In this document: positions 37,770 through 49,900 of the stretch, one piece after another | Layout of the letters: each line of letters opens with the position of its first letter | Numbering within the stretch: position 1 is the stretch's first letter | The notes under the pieces: model-generated | Told to the model about the DNA's origin: nothing | Databases searched by the model: none | What the model saw: only the letters and a program-made list of their open reading frames with translations | Source: Bathymodiolus brooksi | Taxonomy: Eukaryota > Mollusca > Bivalvia > Mytilida > Modiolidae | DNA: 64,000 bases | Direction of reading: 5' to 3' | Assembly (NCBI GenBank): GCA_963680875.1 | Contig: OY804576.1 | Span: forward strand, 76,141,668 to 76,205,667 | Program-made: the position numbers and the translations under genes

Positions 37770-39130
37770 TTATTTCCCTTTATAGTTTGCGGGACTGCAT
37801 TCCAACCTATTGAATTGGAGTTATTTCCCTTTTATATTTTGCGGGACTACATTACAATCTATTTAATTGGAGTTACTTCCCTCTATATTTTGCGGGACTG
37901 CATTGCAATCTATTAAATTGGAGTTACTTCCCTTTTATAATTTGTGGGACTGCATTCCAATCTATTAAATTGGAGTTACTTCCCTTTATATTTTGCAGGA
38001 CTGCATTGCAATCTATTAAATTGGAGTTACTTCCCTTCTATATTTTGTGGGACTGCATTGCAATCTATTAAATTGGAGTTTCTTCCCTTTTATAGTTTGC
38101 GGGACTACATTACAATCTATTAAATTAGAGTTACTTCACTCTATATTTTGCGGGACTGCATTGCAATCTATTAAATTGGAGTTACTTCCCTTTTATAATT
38201 TGTGGGACTGCATTGCAATCTATTAAATTGGAGTTACTTCCCTTTTATAATTTGTGGGACTGCATTGCAATCTATTAAATTGGAGTTACTTCCCTTTTAT
38301 AATTTGTGGGACTGCATTGCAATCTATTAAATTGGAGTTACTTCCCTTTTATAATTTGTGGGACTGCATTGCAATCTATTAAATTGGAGTTACTTCCCTT
38401 TATATTTTGCAGGACTGCATTGCAATCTATTAAATTGGAGTTACTTCCCTTCTATATGTTGTGGGACTGCATTGCAATCTATTAAATTGGAATTTCTTCC
38501 CTTTTATAGTTTGCAGGACTGCATTCCAACCTATTGAATTGGAGTTACTTCCCTTTTATGTTTTGCGGGACTGCATTACAATCTATTAAATTGGCGTTAC
38601 TTCCCTCTATATTTTGCGGGACTGCATTGCAATCTATTAAATTGGAGTTACTTCCCTTTTATAATTTGTGCGACTGCATTGCAATCTATTAGATTGGAGT
38701 TACTTCCCTTTTATATTTTGGGAGACTGCATTGCAATCTATTAAATTGGAGTTACTTCCCTTTTATATTTTTCGCGACTGCATTGCAATCTATTAAATTG
38801 GAGTTGCTTTCCTTTTATATTTTGTGGGATTACATTGCAATCTATTAAATTTGAGTTACTTCCCTTTTATATTTTGCGGGACTGCATTGCAATCTATTAA
38901 ACTGGAGTTTCTTCCCTTTTATATTTTGCGGGGCTGCATTACAATCTATTAAATTGGAGTTACTTTCCTTTTATATTTTGCGGGACTGCATTGCAATCTA
39001 TTAAATTGGCGTTACTAACCTTTTATATTTTGCGGGACTGCATTGCAATCTATTAAATTGGAGTTAATTCCTTTTATATTTTGCACGACTGCATTGTAAT
39101 CTATTAAATTGGAGTTACTTCCCAAGATAA
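37770..39130 (+). repeat. Minisatellite, 52-bp unit, about 26 copies
   Basis: Unit 'gcgggactgcattgcaatct' + 'attaaattggagttacttcc' + 'cttttatatttt'. Two to three more units lie at 39935-40020, beyond a dispersed repeat that interrupts the array. Confidence 0.93.
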
Positions 39131-39229
39131 CTCTTGCCATTATCTCCCTTAGAAATTAACTAATGCTGATATAGTGTAACATGTTTATTCTATACATTAC
39201 AATTAGGTATTCACATTTTAATATTCTTT

Positions 39230-39935
39230 TTAGCAAACCTTGCCAAAGGCAATATGAACTTTTGCCATCACTTGGTGTCCGTCGTCTGTCATCCGTTTAC
39301 TTTTCACATTTTAATCTTCTCCTCTGAAAACCCTCAGCCAAATGAACTGACACTTGGTAGGAAGCATCTATGGAAGGTTCTCTCTAAAGAGTGCACATTT
39401 TGTTATGATCCATTACCAAACATGGCCACCACAGGCAATTCGTGTTTCTGATTGGCCGATTTTTTTTAATCTTCTCCTCTGAAACTGCTTGGCCAAATGA
39501 ACCGAAACTTGGTAGGAACATCAATGGAATGTCCTCTATGAAGATTGCTCATTTCGTCCCGATCGGTTAACAAACATGGCTACCACCGAAATTTGGTAGG
39601 AATCATCTATGGAATGTCCTCTATAAAGATTGCTCATTTCGTTCCGTTCGTTTAACAAACATGGCTATCACCGAAACTTGGTAGGAAGCATCTATGTAAT
39701 GTCCTCTATGAAGATTTGCTCATTTCATCCCGATCGGTTAGCAAACATGGCCACCGCATGCAATTCTTGTTTCTGATTGGTCGATTTCTAAAACATCTTC
39801 TCCTTTGAAACTGCTTAGCCATATGAACCGAAACTTGGTCGGAAGCATCTACATGTATGGAAGGTTCTGTATTAAGTTTTCTCAAAGCAGAATGAAAGGT
39901 GAGCGACACAGGCTCAGTCCACTGAGCCTCTAGTT
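39230..39935 (+). repeat. Dispersed repeat inserted in the 52-bp minisatellite (copy 2)
   Basis: Same family as 36282-37162: 'ttttgccatcacttggtgtc' near the start and 'tccactgagcctctagtttt' at the end. It has three internal sub-units sharing 'gaaacttggtaggaa' and 'catggccacc'. Units of the minisatellite flank it on both sides. Confidence 0.7.
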
Positions 39936-40020
39936 TTTTGCGCGACTGCATTGTAATCTATTAAATTGGAGTTACTTCCCTGTTATATTTTGCGCGACTG
40001 CATTGCAACCTATTAAATTT
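39935..40020 (+). repeat. Displaced end of the 52-bp minisatellite
   Basis: 'gcgcgactgcattgtaatct' and 'attaaattggagttacttcc' continue the array of 37770-39130 after the interruption. Confidence 0.85.
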
Positions 40021-40654
40021 AGAAACGTTTTGTGATCCCAAATTTATCAAAACATCAAATTTTGTTCAATTTGTTCATATGCTTTTCACAAAATGCAAAT
40101 TTTTACCCCAAAAAAATCTGTGCTATACCCTATCCACACATGTAAAAGTGTTATACCCTATCCACACATGTAAAATAAATTTTAAAACAATCAAACCTTA
40201 TATAAAAATGAGACAATTGGTAACAAAGTAATGCAAAATGTCAATTGGTGGCTGGGTGACATTCTTACATGTTAACTGGTTTCATAAGGAGTTATTAGTC
40301 TCTGTTGTCAAGTAAATCTGTTCACGAAAAATAAACCCATTACTTTTATTTACATTTGCTGCCTTCTGCAAGTTCTGGGGATACAGAGCAGAAAATATCT
40401 TTGAAAGTCTAATCTCAACGAGATTAAAATACACTATGCTCAAGCCGAAATATATATGTACAGCCGTGTAGGCTAATTAGACACATCTGCTAATTAGACT
40501 TGTCAGCATTATTTCAAGAATTGTCTTTGAAGTTTTGTTTAAGTGCTTTTTATTTGACAAATTAGAGATGAAAATATCTTTCTACAGTTATAAAGGGGGG
40601 AGTTTGGTAACTTTGACAATTAGTCATATTCTTCTAAACAAATGTTAGATCATC
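40021..40654. other. Anonymous AT-rich DNA
   Basis: No gene recognised. A 24-bp phrase, 'ctataccctatccacacatg' and neighbours, is duplicated in tandem near 40125-40170. Confidence 0.4.
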
Positions 40655-41600
40655 TGGACTGGGTTGCTCAAAACACTGGTTAATTTTATCCATTGGTTAT
40701 TGATTATCTTTCTTGAAAGCCCAAACTGGCCATAATTTCTACTTTGATTTTGATGAATGTTTTTAATTGCAGTTTTCGTCAACAGATGTGCCACTGTTCT
40801 CTTAAAGACTATATTTTTCTTTAGTTTACTTTTCTTCATCGTTTCTAATCTACTTTTAATATCTTTAAATGTTTTTTTCATACATTTCAAGTCTCTTTTT
40901 TGCATTGGGACTGCATATCATTTTTTTCTTTAATGCATTTTTTCTCTCTCGGTGTGGCATTTTTAATCAATGACGAAACTATAATAAAAAAAATTCTTGG
41001 TGACGATGGCATGCTAAATCCTATCCTCGATAGAGCTTTACGTCTAGCATTATCTGATTTAAAAATAGTGGTTTTATCATGATCACTGCCTGTTTCTGTG
41101 TTCCATCTCTAGATAATGTTGTTTTGTAATTTCTTACTCTTAGCATAATTATGCAGCTCTCCTTTTTTCGTTTATTCTTCTTCTCTTCTGTCCTGTCATT
41201 TTCTGATGGGACTTTGCTTTGGCCTCACGACATTTTGCCCTCAGCGTTTCTCTCTCAGCTGTTGTGACAGACTTCTTACGTTTTGAACATGTCGAAGAAT
41301 CACCATCCATCATTTTCTTTTCTCTGTACTTCCTCATTCTGGTTTTGGTTTTCTCATTGTATTCTTTCTTCTTATCGTCAAATATGCTGTGCTTGTATGC
41401 AGCAACTCGAGCAGTTTCATATTTTCTATGTGCATTAAATATAAAGCTTGATCATTTTTCAATTTGTCCCTAAATTTCTTTGATCTCTCAGCTGAACTCA
41501 TTGGTTTTTTCTTCGCTTCTCCCAAAGTCAAAGACCATAGCTTGCTGCTCTTCTGGCGTGGACGCAGGTTCAGATCTGTTACTGGATCCATGATAACAAT
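40645..41600 (-). pseudogene. Broken basic/coiled-coil protein gene, probably transposon-encoded
   Basis: Minus-strand pieces: 41591-41334 starts MDPVTDLNLRPRQ and contains SSAERSKKFRDKLKNDQ; 41337-41149 contains AERETLRAKCREAKAKSHQK; 40905-40645 contains KRDLKCMKKTFKDIKSRLET. The AERxxxxRxKLKxD text is typical of multi-copy, Lys/Arg-rich uncharacterised proteins in invertebrate genomes. The pieces are in different frames or separated by stops, and no catalytic domain was found. Confidence 0.45.
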
Positions 41601-41639
41601 CTAAAAAATAACAAATGTGAGAATATATTTTGCTGAGAA

Positions 41640-41805
41640 AATGTTGTTTCAGTGAGCTAGCACTATAAAAATCTAACTCAGCGTGTTGATCTAGTACAAG
41701 GCGGACCTCATCATCATCTCATCGAAAATTAACTTGCTCTCGTCATGAAATAGCTGGAAAAATTACTGAATTGGCGTTAAACAACAATCATTCACTCACT
41801 CAAAG
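41640..41805 (+). mobile_element. SINE family A, 3' half
   Basis: 'ttgtttcagtgagctagcac' through 'ggcgttaaacaacaatcatt', ending in CACT repeats; 5'-truncated. Confidence 0.8.
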
Positions 41806-42690
41806 AAGTGTCCCCTTTTATGATGAATATTTGTCATTGTTATTTAACACAACAAAAAAGTAATTGAAGAAAATAATACAAAACAGTGCCCATATATGTA
41901 CTTCATTTTATGCCATGCTTTTGGAAATAAACCATGTTTATCAAATATTATTTAAATATCTTTTAAAAAATGCCAAGTTTTCACCGGCAGTTTTGTTCAT
42001 AACTAGAGACAATATTTTTAGTAGTCATCTGTTAAGAACAAAACTATTTTTTAACAATAAGTAATCGGCACATACATCTAACTTTCCTCGCTGCAAAAAA
42101 ATATGCTGTGTATATGTCCTTCCATATGCAACATCCAACTGGAAATTAAATGAAAGCTCTACTTATAAATTTAGTTTATGTTTTGTTCATAATGAAATAA
42201 CTCTCTTTTTAGTTTTCAGTCATTCTGAACAAAACAGAAAATAATTAATCACGTTTTATTATGCAAAATATTGTCTATGTAACATGATCATATAATCTGC
42301 AGTTTTACACAGATTAAGTAGAAATAAACTTTGGAAAATTTCAAAGTCATCTGTAGCAGTTGTGTTCATAACATGAAGACAATATACGTTATTAGTCTCG
42401 AGATGTTATATACCCGTTTTAAAGGGCAGTGGTTTTGTTAAACGGCTATGCAAGGTATCTCAGTGTAAGCTTTACTTGTATGTCTGCGGGTATGGCATGA
42501 GACCTAAGAGTTGGTCTGCACAAATTTGGCTCTATAATATTGGTAATGAATTCAACATTTTCAATAGAAAATCTAAATCTATCCCGAAAATCTCTTTCAT
42601 CAAAATTCTTCTTCTTCTTCTTCCATTAATTTGTAAATCACCTCTGGTGTATTATCGCAAATGACTATATACACATGCCTAAATTAATGG
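41806..42690. other. Anonymous AT-rich DNA
   Basis: No domain-bearing frame or repeat recognised. Confidence 0.4.
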
Positions 42691-43545
42691 AAACATCTTT
42701 CCAACAAACGATTTACAAATATTAAAAGCCATGATGGCATCGTGGTGGTATATACAATTAAAACCGGCATGTCTAATATATGGCAACTGTCTGGAGACTG
42801 TCTTTGAATCCTTCCAAGGTGGAGGCAGTTACGACAGCAGTTGGTAATTCGTTCCATAGACTGATTGTTGATGAATAAAAAGATTGTTGGTGACTTTGTA
42901 TCCTCGAGTTAAAGGTAGTATGAACCTGGTGTCGTGTCCTCTAGTTGTTAGTGCTACACCCCTCGGTATAAGATATGGCTGTGGTGAAATCGCAACAAGA
43001 TGGTTTACAATGCGATAGAGAATGATGACGTTCGCTCTCTTTCTGCGTTGTTGTAATTCAGTCCACTGCAGAGCTTCTAGCATCCGAGTTACACCTACTG
43101 GTGGTTATATAATCCCCAGTAACAATACGTGCTGCTCTTCTTTGCACCATTTCCAATTCTCTTATGTTTTTCTGTGTAACTGGGTCCCATATTATACAGG
43201 CATACTCCATAATTGGTCTAACTAGAGTAGTATAACATTGTGCCTTGATTTTACTAGGACAGGAGCTGATGTTTCTGCTCAAGAAAGCATTGATGTTGTT
43301 CGCCTTCTTAGTTACTGTGCCTATGTGATGGTTCCATGATAAATTATGGCTGATGTTTAGGCCTAGGTACTTTGCATTCTTCACTAACTCCAATGTTTTC
43401 CCATGTATGGTGTAATTCTTGGCAATTGGCTTCCTTGTTTGTTACACGTAGAACCTCACACTTGTCAGGATTGAACTGCATATGCCGATACACTCTTTCT
43501 TTTCGCTGTCGTCTGATGTCAAACATTAACCGTCTTGCCATATTT
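42690..43545 (-). pseudogene. LINE (non-LTR retrotransposon) reverse transcriptase C-terminus
   Basis: Minus-strand frames join across frame breaks. HMQFNPDKCEVLRVTNKE is the FNxxKCxVL strand after the RT core. KNAKYLGLNISHNLSWNHHI (YLGxxI...LSW..HI) and PIMEYACIIWDP (the RP.xEYA..xWdP block) with ELEMVQRRAARIVTG follow, the classic C-terminal thumb of Jockey/CR1-like LINEs. It is 5'-truncated and frameshifted near 43083 and 43390, hence inactive. Confidence 0.85.
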
Positions 43546-43549
43546 AACC

Positions 43550-43730
43550 ACTGGTTAAATATTTATCCGGCCAAAATTGAGGGGTTAACTTTATCCACTG
43601 GATAAGTCATTTTATCCAGTGGATAAAATTTGAGCAACAAAAATTAACCGGTGGTTAAAATTCATCCATTGGATAACTAGATTTAACCAGTGAATAACAC
43701 TAACCAACATTTTGAGCAATCCAGTCCTGA
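43550..43730. repeat. Cluster of TTAWCCA-type 15-bp palindromes
   Basis: Five to six short palindromes occur in 150 bp: TTAACCACTGGTTAA, TTATCCACTGGATAA, TTATCCAGTGGATAA, TTAACCGGTGGTTAA and close variants. They lie at the right end of the 3.1-kb element and could be sub-terminal transposase-binding repeats. Confidence 0.65.
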
Positions 43731-44478
43731 GAGACAAGATGTTATACTACACCCTTCTAAAAATCCATTAGAAATCAATTTTTTCTATGAATGTACTAGT
43801 ATTGAGCATTTAAAACCATTAAAAGTTTTTAACGGAACGGAAATGATTCGAAACAAGCGTATCACTCATTCTCCGACAATTTGTAATCACAAGCCAGGAT
43901 CAGCTTTGGACTTGAATCATGATTCACAAAATACAGATGTTAACTCTAAAATATCAATGATATTGTGCACTTATCTGAGTCTCAATATGACAAAAATATA
44001 ATCTGAATCTCAAAATAGTTGTTACTGATGAACATATTTTAATATTGAAGTCTAAGCTATGGGAATATTATTTAGAAATCTTCCACTGTTTGAATTCGTA
44101 TATAGTCTATGGGATAAAGAAATTTATTTAAAACAACAACAAAATACTGCACAGCTGGAACAGTTCAAATATCCAACTGCAAGAAACAGAGGCAAGACAG
44201 AAACCCCTAGCACACAAATAAATGTGATCTCTCACTGGGAAATTTGTAACGATTGTCTTTTTTTAAACATAGACCTGTTCAATTTAAGCTATTGATGTAT
44301 AATCATTGGATGATCCTTTTGTAGCAGGTTTATGTATTTTTTTTATGTGAAACAGAATTACTAGATTGTCAACATTAAAGTTTATGAACAATATGCGGAA
44401 ATGGTTGATTGAGAAACCATGTAATAACATGAATCCAAACTACGAATAAAAAAGGCTGCTAGATGGCTATTACCAAGT
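43731..44478. other. Anonymous DNA with short unrecognised frames
   Basis: Open frames at 43690-44001 and 44059-44295 show no domain, start context or splice support. Probably non-genic. Confidence 0.4.
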
Positions 44479-44479
44479 T

Positions 44480-45655
44480 TGTGCTTTTTAGCTCTCTCGA
44501 GTCTAGGTCATTAGAACTATATATATTGTTATCACTTTGTGCAGCAGTCATTACCTGTGTCATTAGCATTTTACATTTGTATCTTTTTGTCAGAATTAAA
44601 CTTGTCTGAACAGTTACATAGATAGCCTTTAACATCATTTGTAATTTCTACTTCATTTGGAAATTTAAAATCGCTACTAGGACAATTATGCTCTCTAATT
44701 CAAAGATGAAATTGTTACATGATAGGAATGTTCATTTCATTACCCACTGCAAAGTGTGTGTTTTAATATCGAATGGAAATCAAAGATGGTCACCAATGAA
44801 GGGAAACTTTACCATGGGAACCTATATATGGGAAAATGAATAAAATAATTTATCTCAGAAGATACAAACTTGACTGAACCCAAACTCTTCATGAACAGTT
44901 GTACTTTATTTTCTTATAAAATTTTCATTTGTTGTGTGAATCAGATATTCAAGATGGCCACCATGACTTGTGAAAATTACGATGCTTACATTTTGAAATT
45001 CTTCTCTAAAATCCGTGATCCATTTGATTGAAAACTTGGTTTAGATGTTCTCTGGATGGCTCTATAGGAAATGTTCATTTTTATGTGTGTCGATCTGAAA
45101 ACCAAGATGGTCATCACAGCAGGACAAGAGTTTAAGAACAGAATGAAAAATAATTCTCAAAAACTATAAACTTGATTGAACCCAATATGGGTAAGGGTTA
45201 GGGTTATGGTGTTGGGAACGCCACTTCCAGCAATATTTCAGTTATATCACGACAGCAAGGTTTATTGGTGGAGGAAACCGGAGAAAACCACCGACATGTC
45301 GTAAGTCACTGACAAACTTTATCACATAATGTTGTATCGTGTTCACCTCGCATGAGCGGGATTCAAATTCACCACGTTAGTGGTGATAGGCACTGATCGC
45401 ATAGGTAGTTAAAAATTCAACTACCATACAATCACGACCACGGTGGCCCCAGAACCCAATATGAAAGGAAGAGTTAATGAATGGTTCCTTTTCTTACTTT
45501 TTTTGTGATGATCAGATATCAAAGTTGGTGACTTTTTCTCAGCAACTACAAAATTGCTTGAACGAAACACTGCATGAATAACCAGGTAAACGAAGCCCAC
45601 TGCACGCGTAAACAGGTCAGCAAAACAGCCTCCAGTGATCCTCTAGGTTAAAGAT
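44480..45655 (+). repeat. Dispersed repeat, GAGCCTCTAGTTT-related family (copy 3)
   Basis: Degenerate sub-units carry 'agatggccaccatgactt' and 'aaacttgattgaaccca', and it ends 'cctccagtgatcctctaggt t', resembling the copies at 36282 and 39230. It is interrupted by a family B SINE. Confidence 0.5.
45190..45451 (-). mobile_element. SINE family B with target-site duplication
   Basis: Nearly full-length minus-strand copy flanked by the direct repeat GAACCCAATATG (45178-45189 and 45452-45463), a 12-bp target duplication as expected for LINE-mediated SINE insertion. The 'gggtaagggttagggttat' at its edge is the simple-repeat tail and not a telomeric repeat. Confidence 0.85.
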
Positions 45656-45659
45656 TGCA

Positions 45660-46920
45660 AATAAAATTATATACATTACCGCAAATGAAGAGGAAGTTGG
45701 AAGCTAAAAATATGTCATGCACTAGCCTCTTCAAAACAAAACATGAAACAAGTTAATACGTATACCACTTAATAAGCCGAAAAGAGTGAAATGAAAAACA
45801 CGCCATGCAGGAGCCCCACTTTTTTAATCTGGATTTGTTTTTTTTAAAGTAAATGTATGCGTCTAATCATCCTAACTTGTCGGTGTTACTGTGTTCAAAT
45901 GTATCCACAGACCTGACATATTAAATTTGGAAATCCCAGAACCACTGGAAAAACATCTACATTTGTAAATACCCATGCGACTTGTCAAATATATTGACCA
46001 ATGCAATAGAAACGAGGTCAGCTGAATATATCAATAAGTGTTGTCGATCATTTGAACACTTTATTAACCCTGGAAAATGTATCCATGTTTCATGATGCTT
46101 GTCAGGAGTTAGTGGTACCCATGAGTGCATGACATAATGATGGCGTCCAATGTAGACATGATGGTATTGGGTAGAACAAAACTAATTCTCCGAACCATAT
46201 CTTTTCGCTTATAATTCGTATTTGAAGGTAAAAGTGATATAATGATTAAAATTCTGCTGGTCCTGGTTCTAATTAATTAGAACAATTTCGTATCACAATT
46301 GTTTACCGATATTTTAAAGCCAGATAAAAATATATACTTTTTGATTCATACTCCATTTTGATGGAGAAAAAAAATGTCGGAAATGAAAAGACCCCTTTCA
46401 AAGTTGTGTAGCGTGATATTGGAGGGTGAGGATGCCCTCTATCCTCAAGCGTCAAACGACCACTACTGTTGCCGTTTTTCGAGCTATGAAGAAACACTAC
46501 AGGTTTCTGAAAAATTGTATTTACAAATTTAAAAAAAAAATATCTTGACCCAAAAATGATTTCCTCGAACAATTCAAAAAGTTAGCATCGACTGAGACTC
46601 TTGTTCTGTATTATTGGCGTAAGAAAGTCCAATCCAATTAAAAATAGATTGGAGAAATTAAATCCACATAATTTACATATGAGTGACGTATACTTTCTTA
46701 AAATACATTAGGGAAAGCCAGGTTAAATAAATTGATTGTGTAGAACACGTTACCTGTGTAAATACAAAGTCGAACACGTGGAAGTCTACACGGTGTAAAC
46801 ATTTCGATGTAGATTTAAATGTCATTCATATATTAGATATAAATATAACTCAACCATGTTTCAAATTTTTATTTTCAAATTGAGTGAGATTGAAGATATT
46901 AATATAAGAATTAATTCAAA
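45660..46920 (+). other. Upstream region of the ARF-like gene
   Basis: No gene recognised. The promoter of the gene starting at 46921 should lie here, but no core element can be assigned. Confidence 0.4.
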
Positions 46921-49900
46921 ATGGGAATCTTGTGGACAAAGATTGCTGAAACATTTTCTTATTTCACAGAATCTGGACATTGCAAGATTTTACTTCTAGG
47001 ACTAGACAATGCAGGTCTGTTAATATTTTAGACAATGAAAAAAAATATGACTAGTTCTCTCAAAAAATTATAGCTAGTTATTTTTTAAAACCCATTTACG
47101 CTGACATTTGATTAATTGTAAAGTATTTCAGAGAATAAATGTTTTGACAATAATGAGATTCTCCATCAATGTTTTATTTGTATTCCGTCGTATATTTGCA
47201 GGGAAAACAACTATATTATACAAACTGAAGTTGAACGAAATAGTCAGCACCATACCAACATTAGGTTTCAACGTAGAAACAGTCACTCCAGTTAAAGGCT
47301 TGGAGTTTACAGTATGGGATGTGGGAGGTCAGGAAAAACTCAGATCACTCTGGAACTACTATTACCAAGATTCATGTGGTCAGTATACATTACTGACAAG
47401 TTTTCAAATTCTAAGATCAAAATAAATTCATTTCGATTTTAAAAAATTGGATTGTTTATTTCTTTTAAGTTATGGAAATTTCATGAAATGGGAAAATATC
47501 AGTACATCTCGGAAAATGTTACCTCAATTAAGTTTTAACTGACACTTAAATTTAATTGAGGTTTGTGCAACCCAGTTCTGCTATTTATCTGTAATAATTT
47601 GTGTCTTGCTGTTTATCTCTAATAGTTTATGTCTTGTTGTTTAACTGTTAGAGTCTCTATGTTGCTGTTTAACTCTAATACATGTAGTTAACGTATTACT
47701 GCTGCTTAACCATTAATATAATAGGTATTACTGCTGTTTAACTGTAATAGTTTAGGTATCACTGCTGTTTAACTGTAATAGTTTAGGTATCACTGCTGTT
47801 TAACTGTAATAGTTTAGATATCACTGCTGTTTAACTGTAATAGTTTAGGTATTACTGCTGTTTAACTGTAATAGTTTAGGTATTACTGCTGTTTAACTGT
47901 AATAGTTTCAGTATTACTGCTGTTTAACTGTAATAGTTTAGGTATCACTGCTGTTTAACTGTAATAGTTTAGATATCACTGCTATTTAACTGTAATAGTT
48001 TAGGTATTACTGCTGTTTAACTGTAATAGTTTAGGTATTACTGCTGTTTAACTGTAATAGTTTAAGTATTACTGCTGTTTAACTATAATAGTTTCGGTAT
48101 TACTGCTGTTTAACTGTAATAGTTTAGGTATCACTGCTGTTTAACTGTAATAGTTTAGGTATTACTGCTGTTTAACTGTAATAGTTTAAGTATTACTGAT
48201 GGTTAACTGTAATAGTTTCGGTATTACTGCTGTTTAACTGTAATAGTTTAGGTATTACTGCTGTTTAACTGTAATAGTTTAGGTATCACTGCTGTTTAAC
48301 TGTAATAGTTTAAGTATTACTGCTGTTTACTGTAATAGTTTCGGTATTACTGCTGTTTAACTGTAATAGTTTAAGTATTACTGCTGTTTAACTGTAATAG
48401 TTTGGGCATTACTGCTGTCTAACTGTAATGCTGTACTTTAATCGTCAGGTTTGATTTACGTGGTTGATAGTAATGACAGATTACGATATGATGTGGCAAG
48501 GGAGGAATTGCACCGAGTTATAGAAGCAGATGAGATGAGAGGAGTTCCAGTGGTTGTTCTGGCAAACAAACAAGATTTACCAAGTGAGTAGAAAATCAAT
48601 TTACTCTATTTTTCAACAACTTGTTCGATATTATTATACAATAAAAACATAGATATCGAATTGTGTGCGTACGACACGTTTTCTGGAATAACCTTCATCA
48701 GGTACGCTCATAATCAAAAGATTGGAAACCCTAATAATTTAAAAGTCTTTAGTAGCAAGTAAACCAAAAGTCCTAAACAGGATAACCAAATTAGGCTACG
48801 GTGACCTAAGTCTGAGGGAATTAGGCTATGGTAACCTAAGTCTGAGGGAATTAGGCTATGGTAACCTAAGCCTGAGGGAATTAGGCTATGGTAACCTAAG
48901 CCTGAGGGAATTAGGCTATGGTAACCTAAGTCTGAGGGAATTAGGATATGGTAACCTAAGTCTGAGGGAATTAGGCTATGGTAACCTAAGTCTGAGGGAA
49001 TTAGGCTATGGTAACCTAAGTCTGAGGGAATTAGGATATGGTAACCTAAGTCTGAGGGAATTAGGATATGGTAACCTAAGTCTGAGGGAATTAGGCTATG
49101 GTAACCTAAGTCTGAGGGAATTAGGATATGGTAACCTAAGTCTGAGGGAATTAGGCTATGGTAACATAAGTCTGAGGGAATTAGGCTATGGTAACCTAAG
49201 CCTGAGGGAATTAGGCTATGGTAACCTAAGCCTGAGGGAATTAGGCTATGGTAACCTAAGTCTGAGGGAATTAGGATATGGTAACCTAAGTCTGAGGGAA
49301 TTAGGCTATGGTAACCTAAGTCTGAGGGAATTAGGCTATGGTAACCTAAGTCTGAGGGAATTAGGATATGGTAACCTAAGTCTGAGGGAATTAGGCTATG
49401 GTAACCTAAGTCTGAGGGAATTAGGATATGGTAACCTAAGTCTGAGGGAATTAGGATATGGTAACCTAAGTCTGAGGGAATTAGGCTATGGTAACCTAAG
49501 TCTGAGGGAATTAGGATATGGTAACCCAAGTCTGAGGGAATTAGGATATGGTAACCTAAGTCTGAGGGAATTAGGCTATGGTAACCTAAGTCTGAGGGAA
49601 TTAGGATATGGTAACCTAAGTCTGAGGGAATTAGGCTATGGTAACCCAAGTCTGAGGGAATTAGGCTATGGTAACCTAAGTCTGAGGGAATTAGGCTATG
49701 GTAACCTAAGTCTGAGGGAATTAGGATATGGTAACCTAAGTCTGAGGGAATTAGGCTATGGTAACCCAAGTCTGAGGGAATTAGGCTATGGTAACCTAAG
49801 TCTGAGGGAATTAGGCTATGGTAACCTAAGTCTGAGGGAATTAGGATATGGTAACCTAAGTCTGAGGGAATTAGGCTATGGTAACCTAAGTCTGAGGGAA

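Larger units (their letters stand above)
40656..43730. mobile_element. 3.1-kb element with inverted ends and a cluster of TTATCCA palindromes
   Basis: The left end 'ggactgggttgctcaaaaca' + 'ctggttaattttatccattg' matches, after reverse complementing, the right end 'ggactggattgctcaaaatg' + 'ttggttagtgttattcactg'. Inside are minus-strand frames at 40645-41600 with a basic, coiled-coil-like protein, a family A SINE tail and a LINE fragment. The class is unclear; an autonomous or composite DNA transposon is the simplest reading. Confidence 0.5.

Noticed and set aside
45190..45212. Telomere-like 'gggtaagggttagggtt'
   Set aside because: Only two units, located exactly at the simple-repeat tail of a family B SINE with a clear target duplication.
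47108..47425. A 105-codon frame starting at 47108
   Set aside because: It is ARF-like exon 2 extended into its two introns; the spliced model through 47202-47378 restores the complete P-loop and continues to the later motifs.
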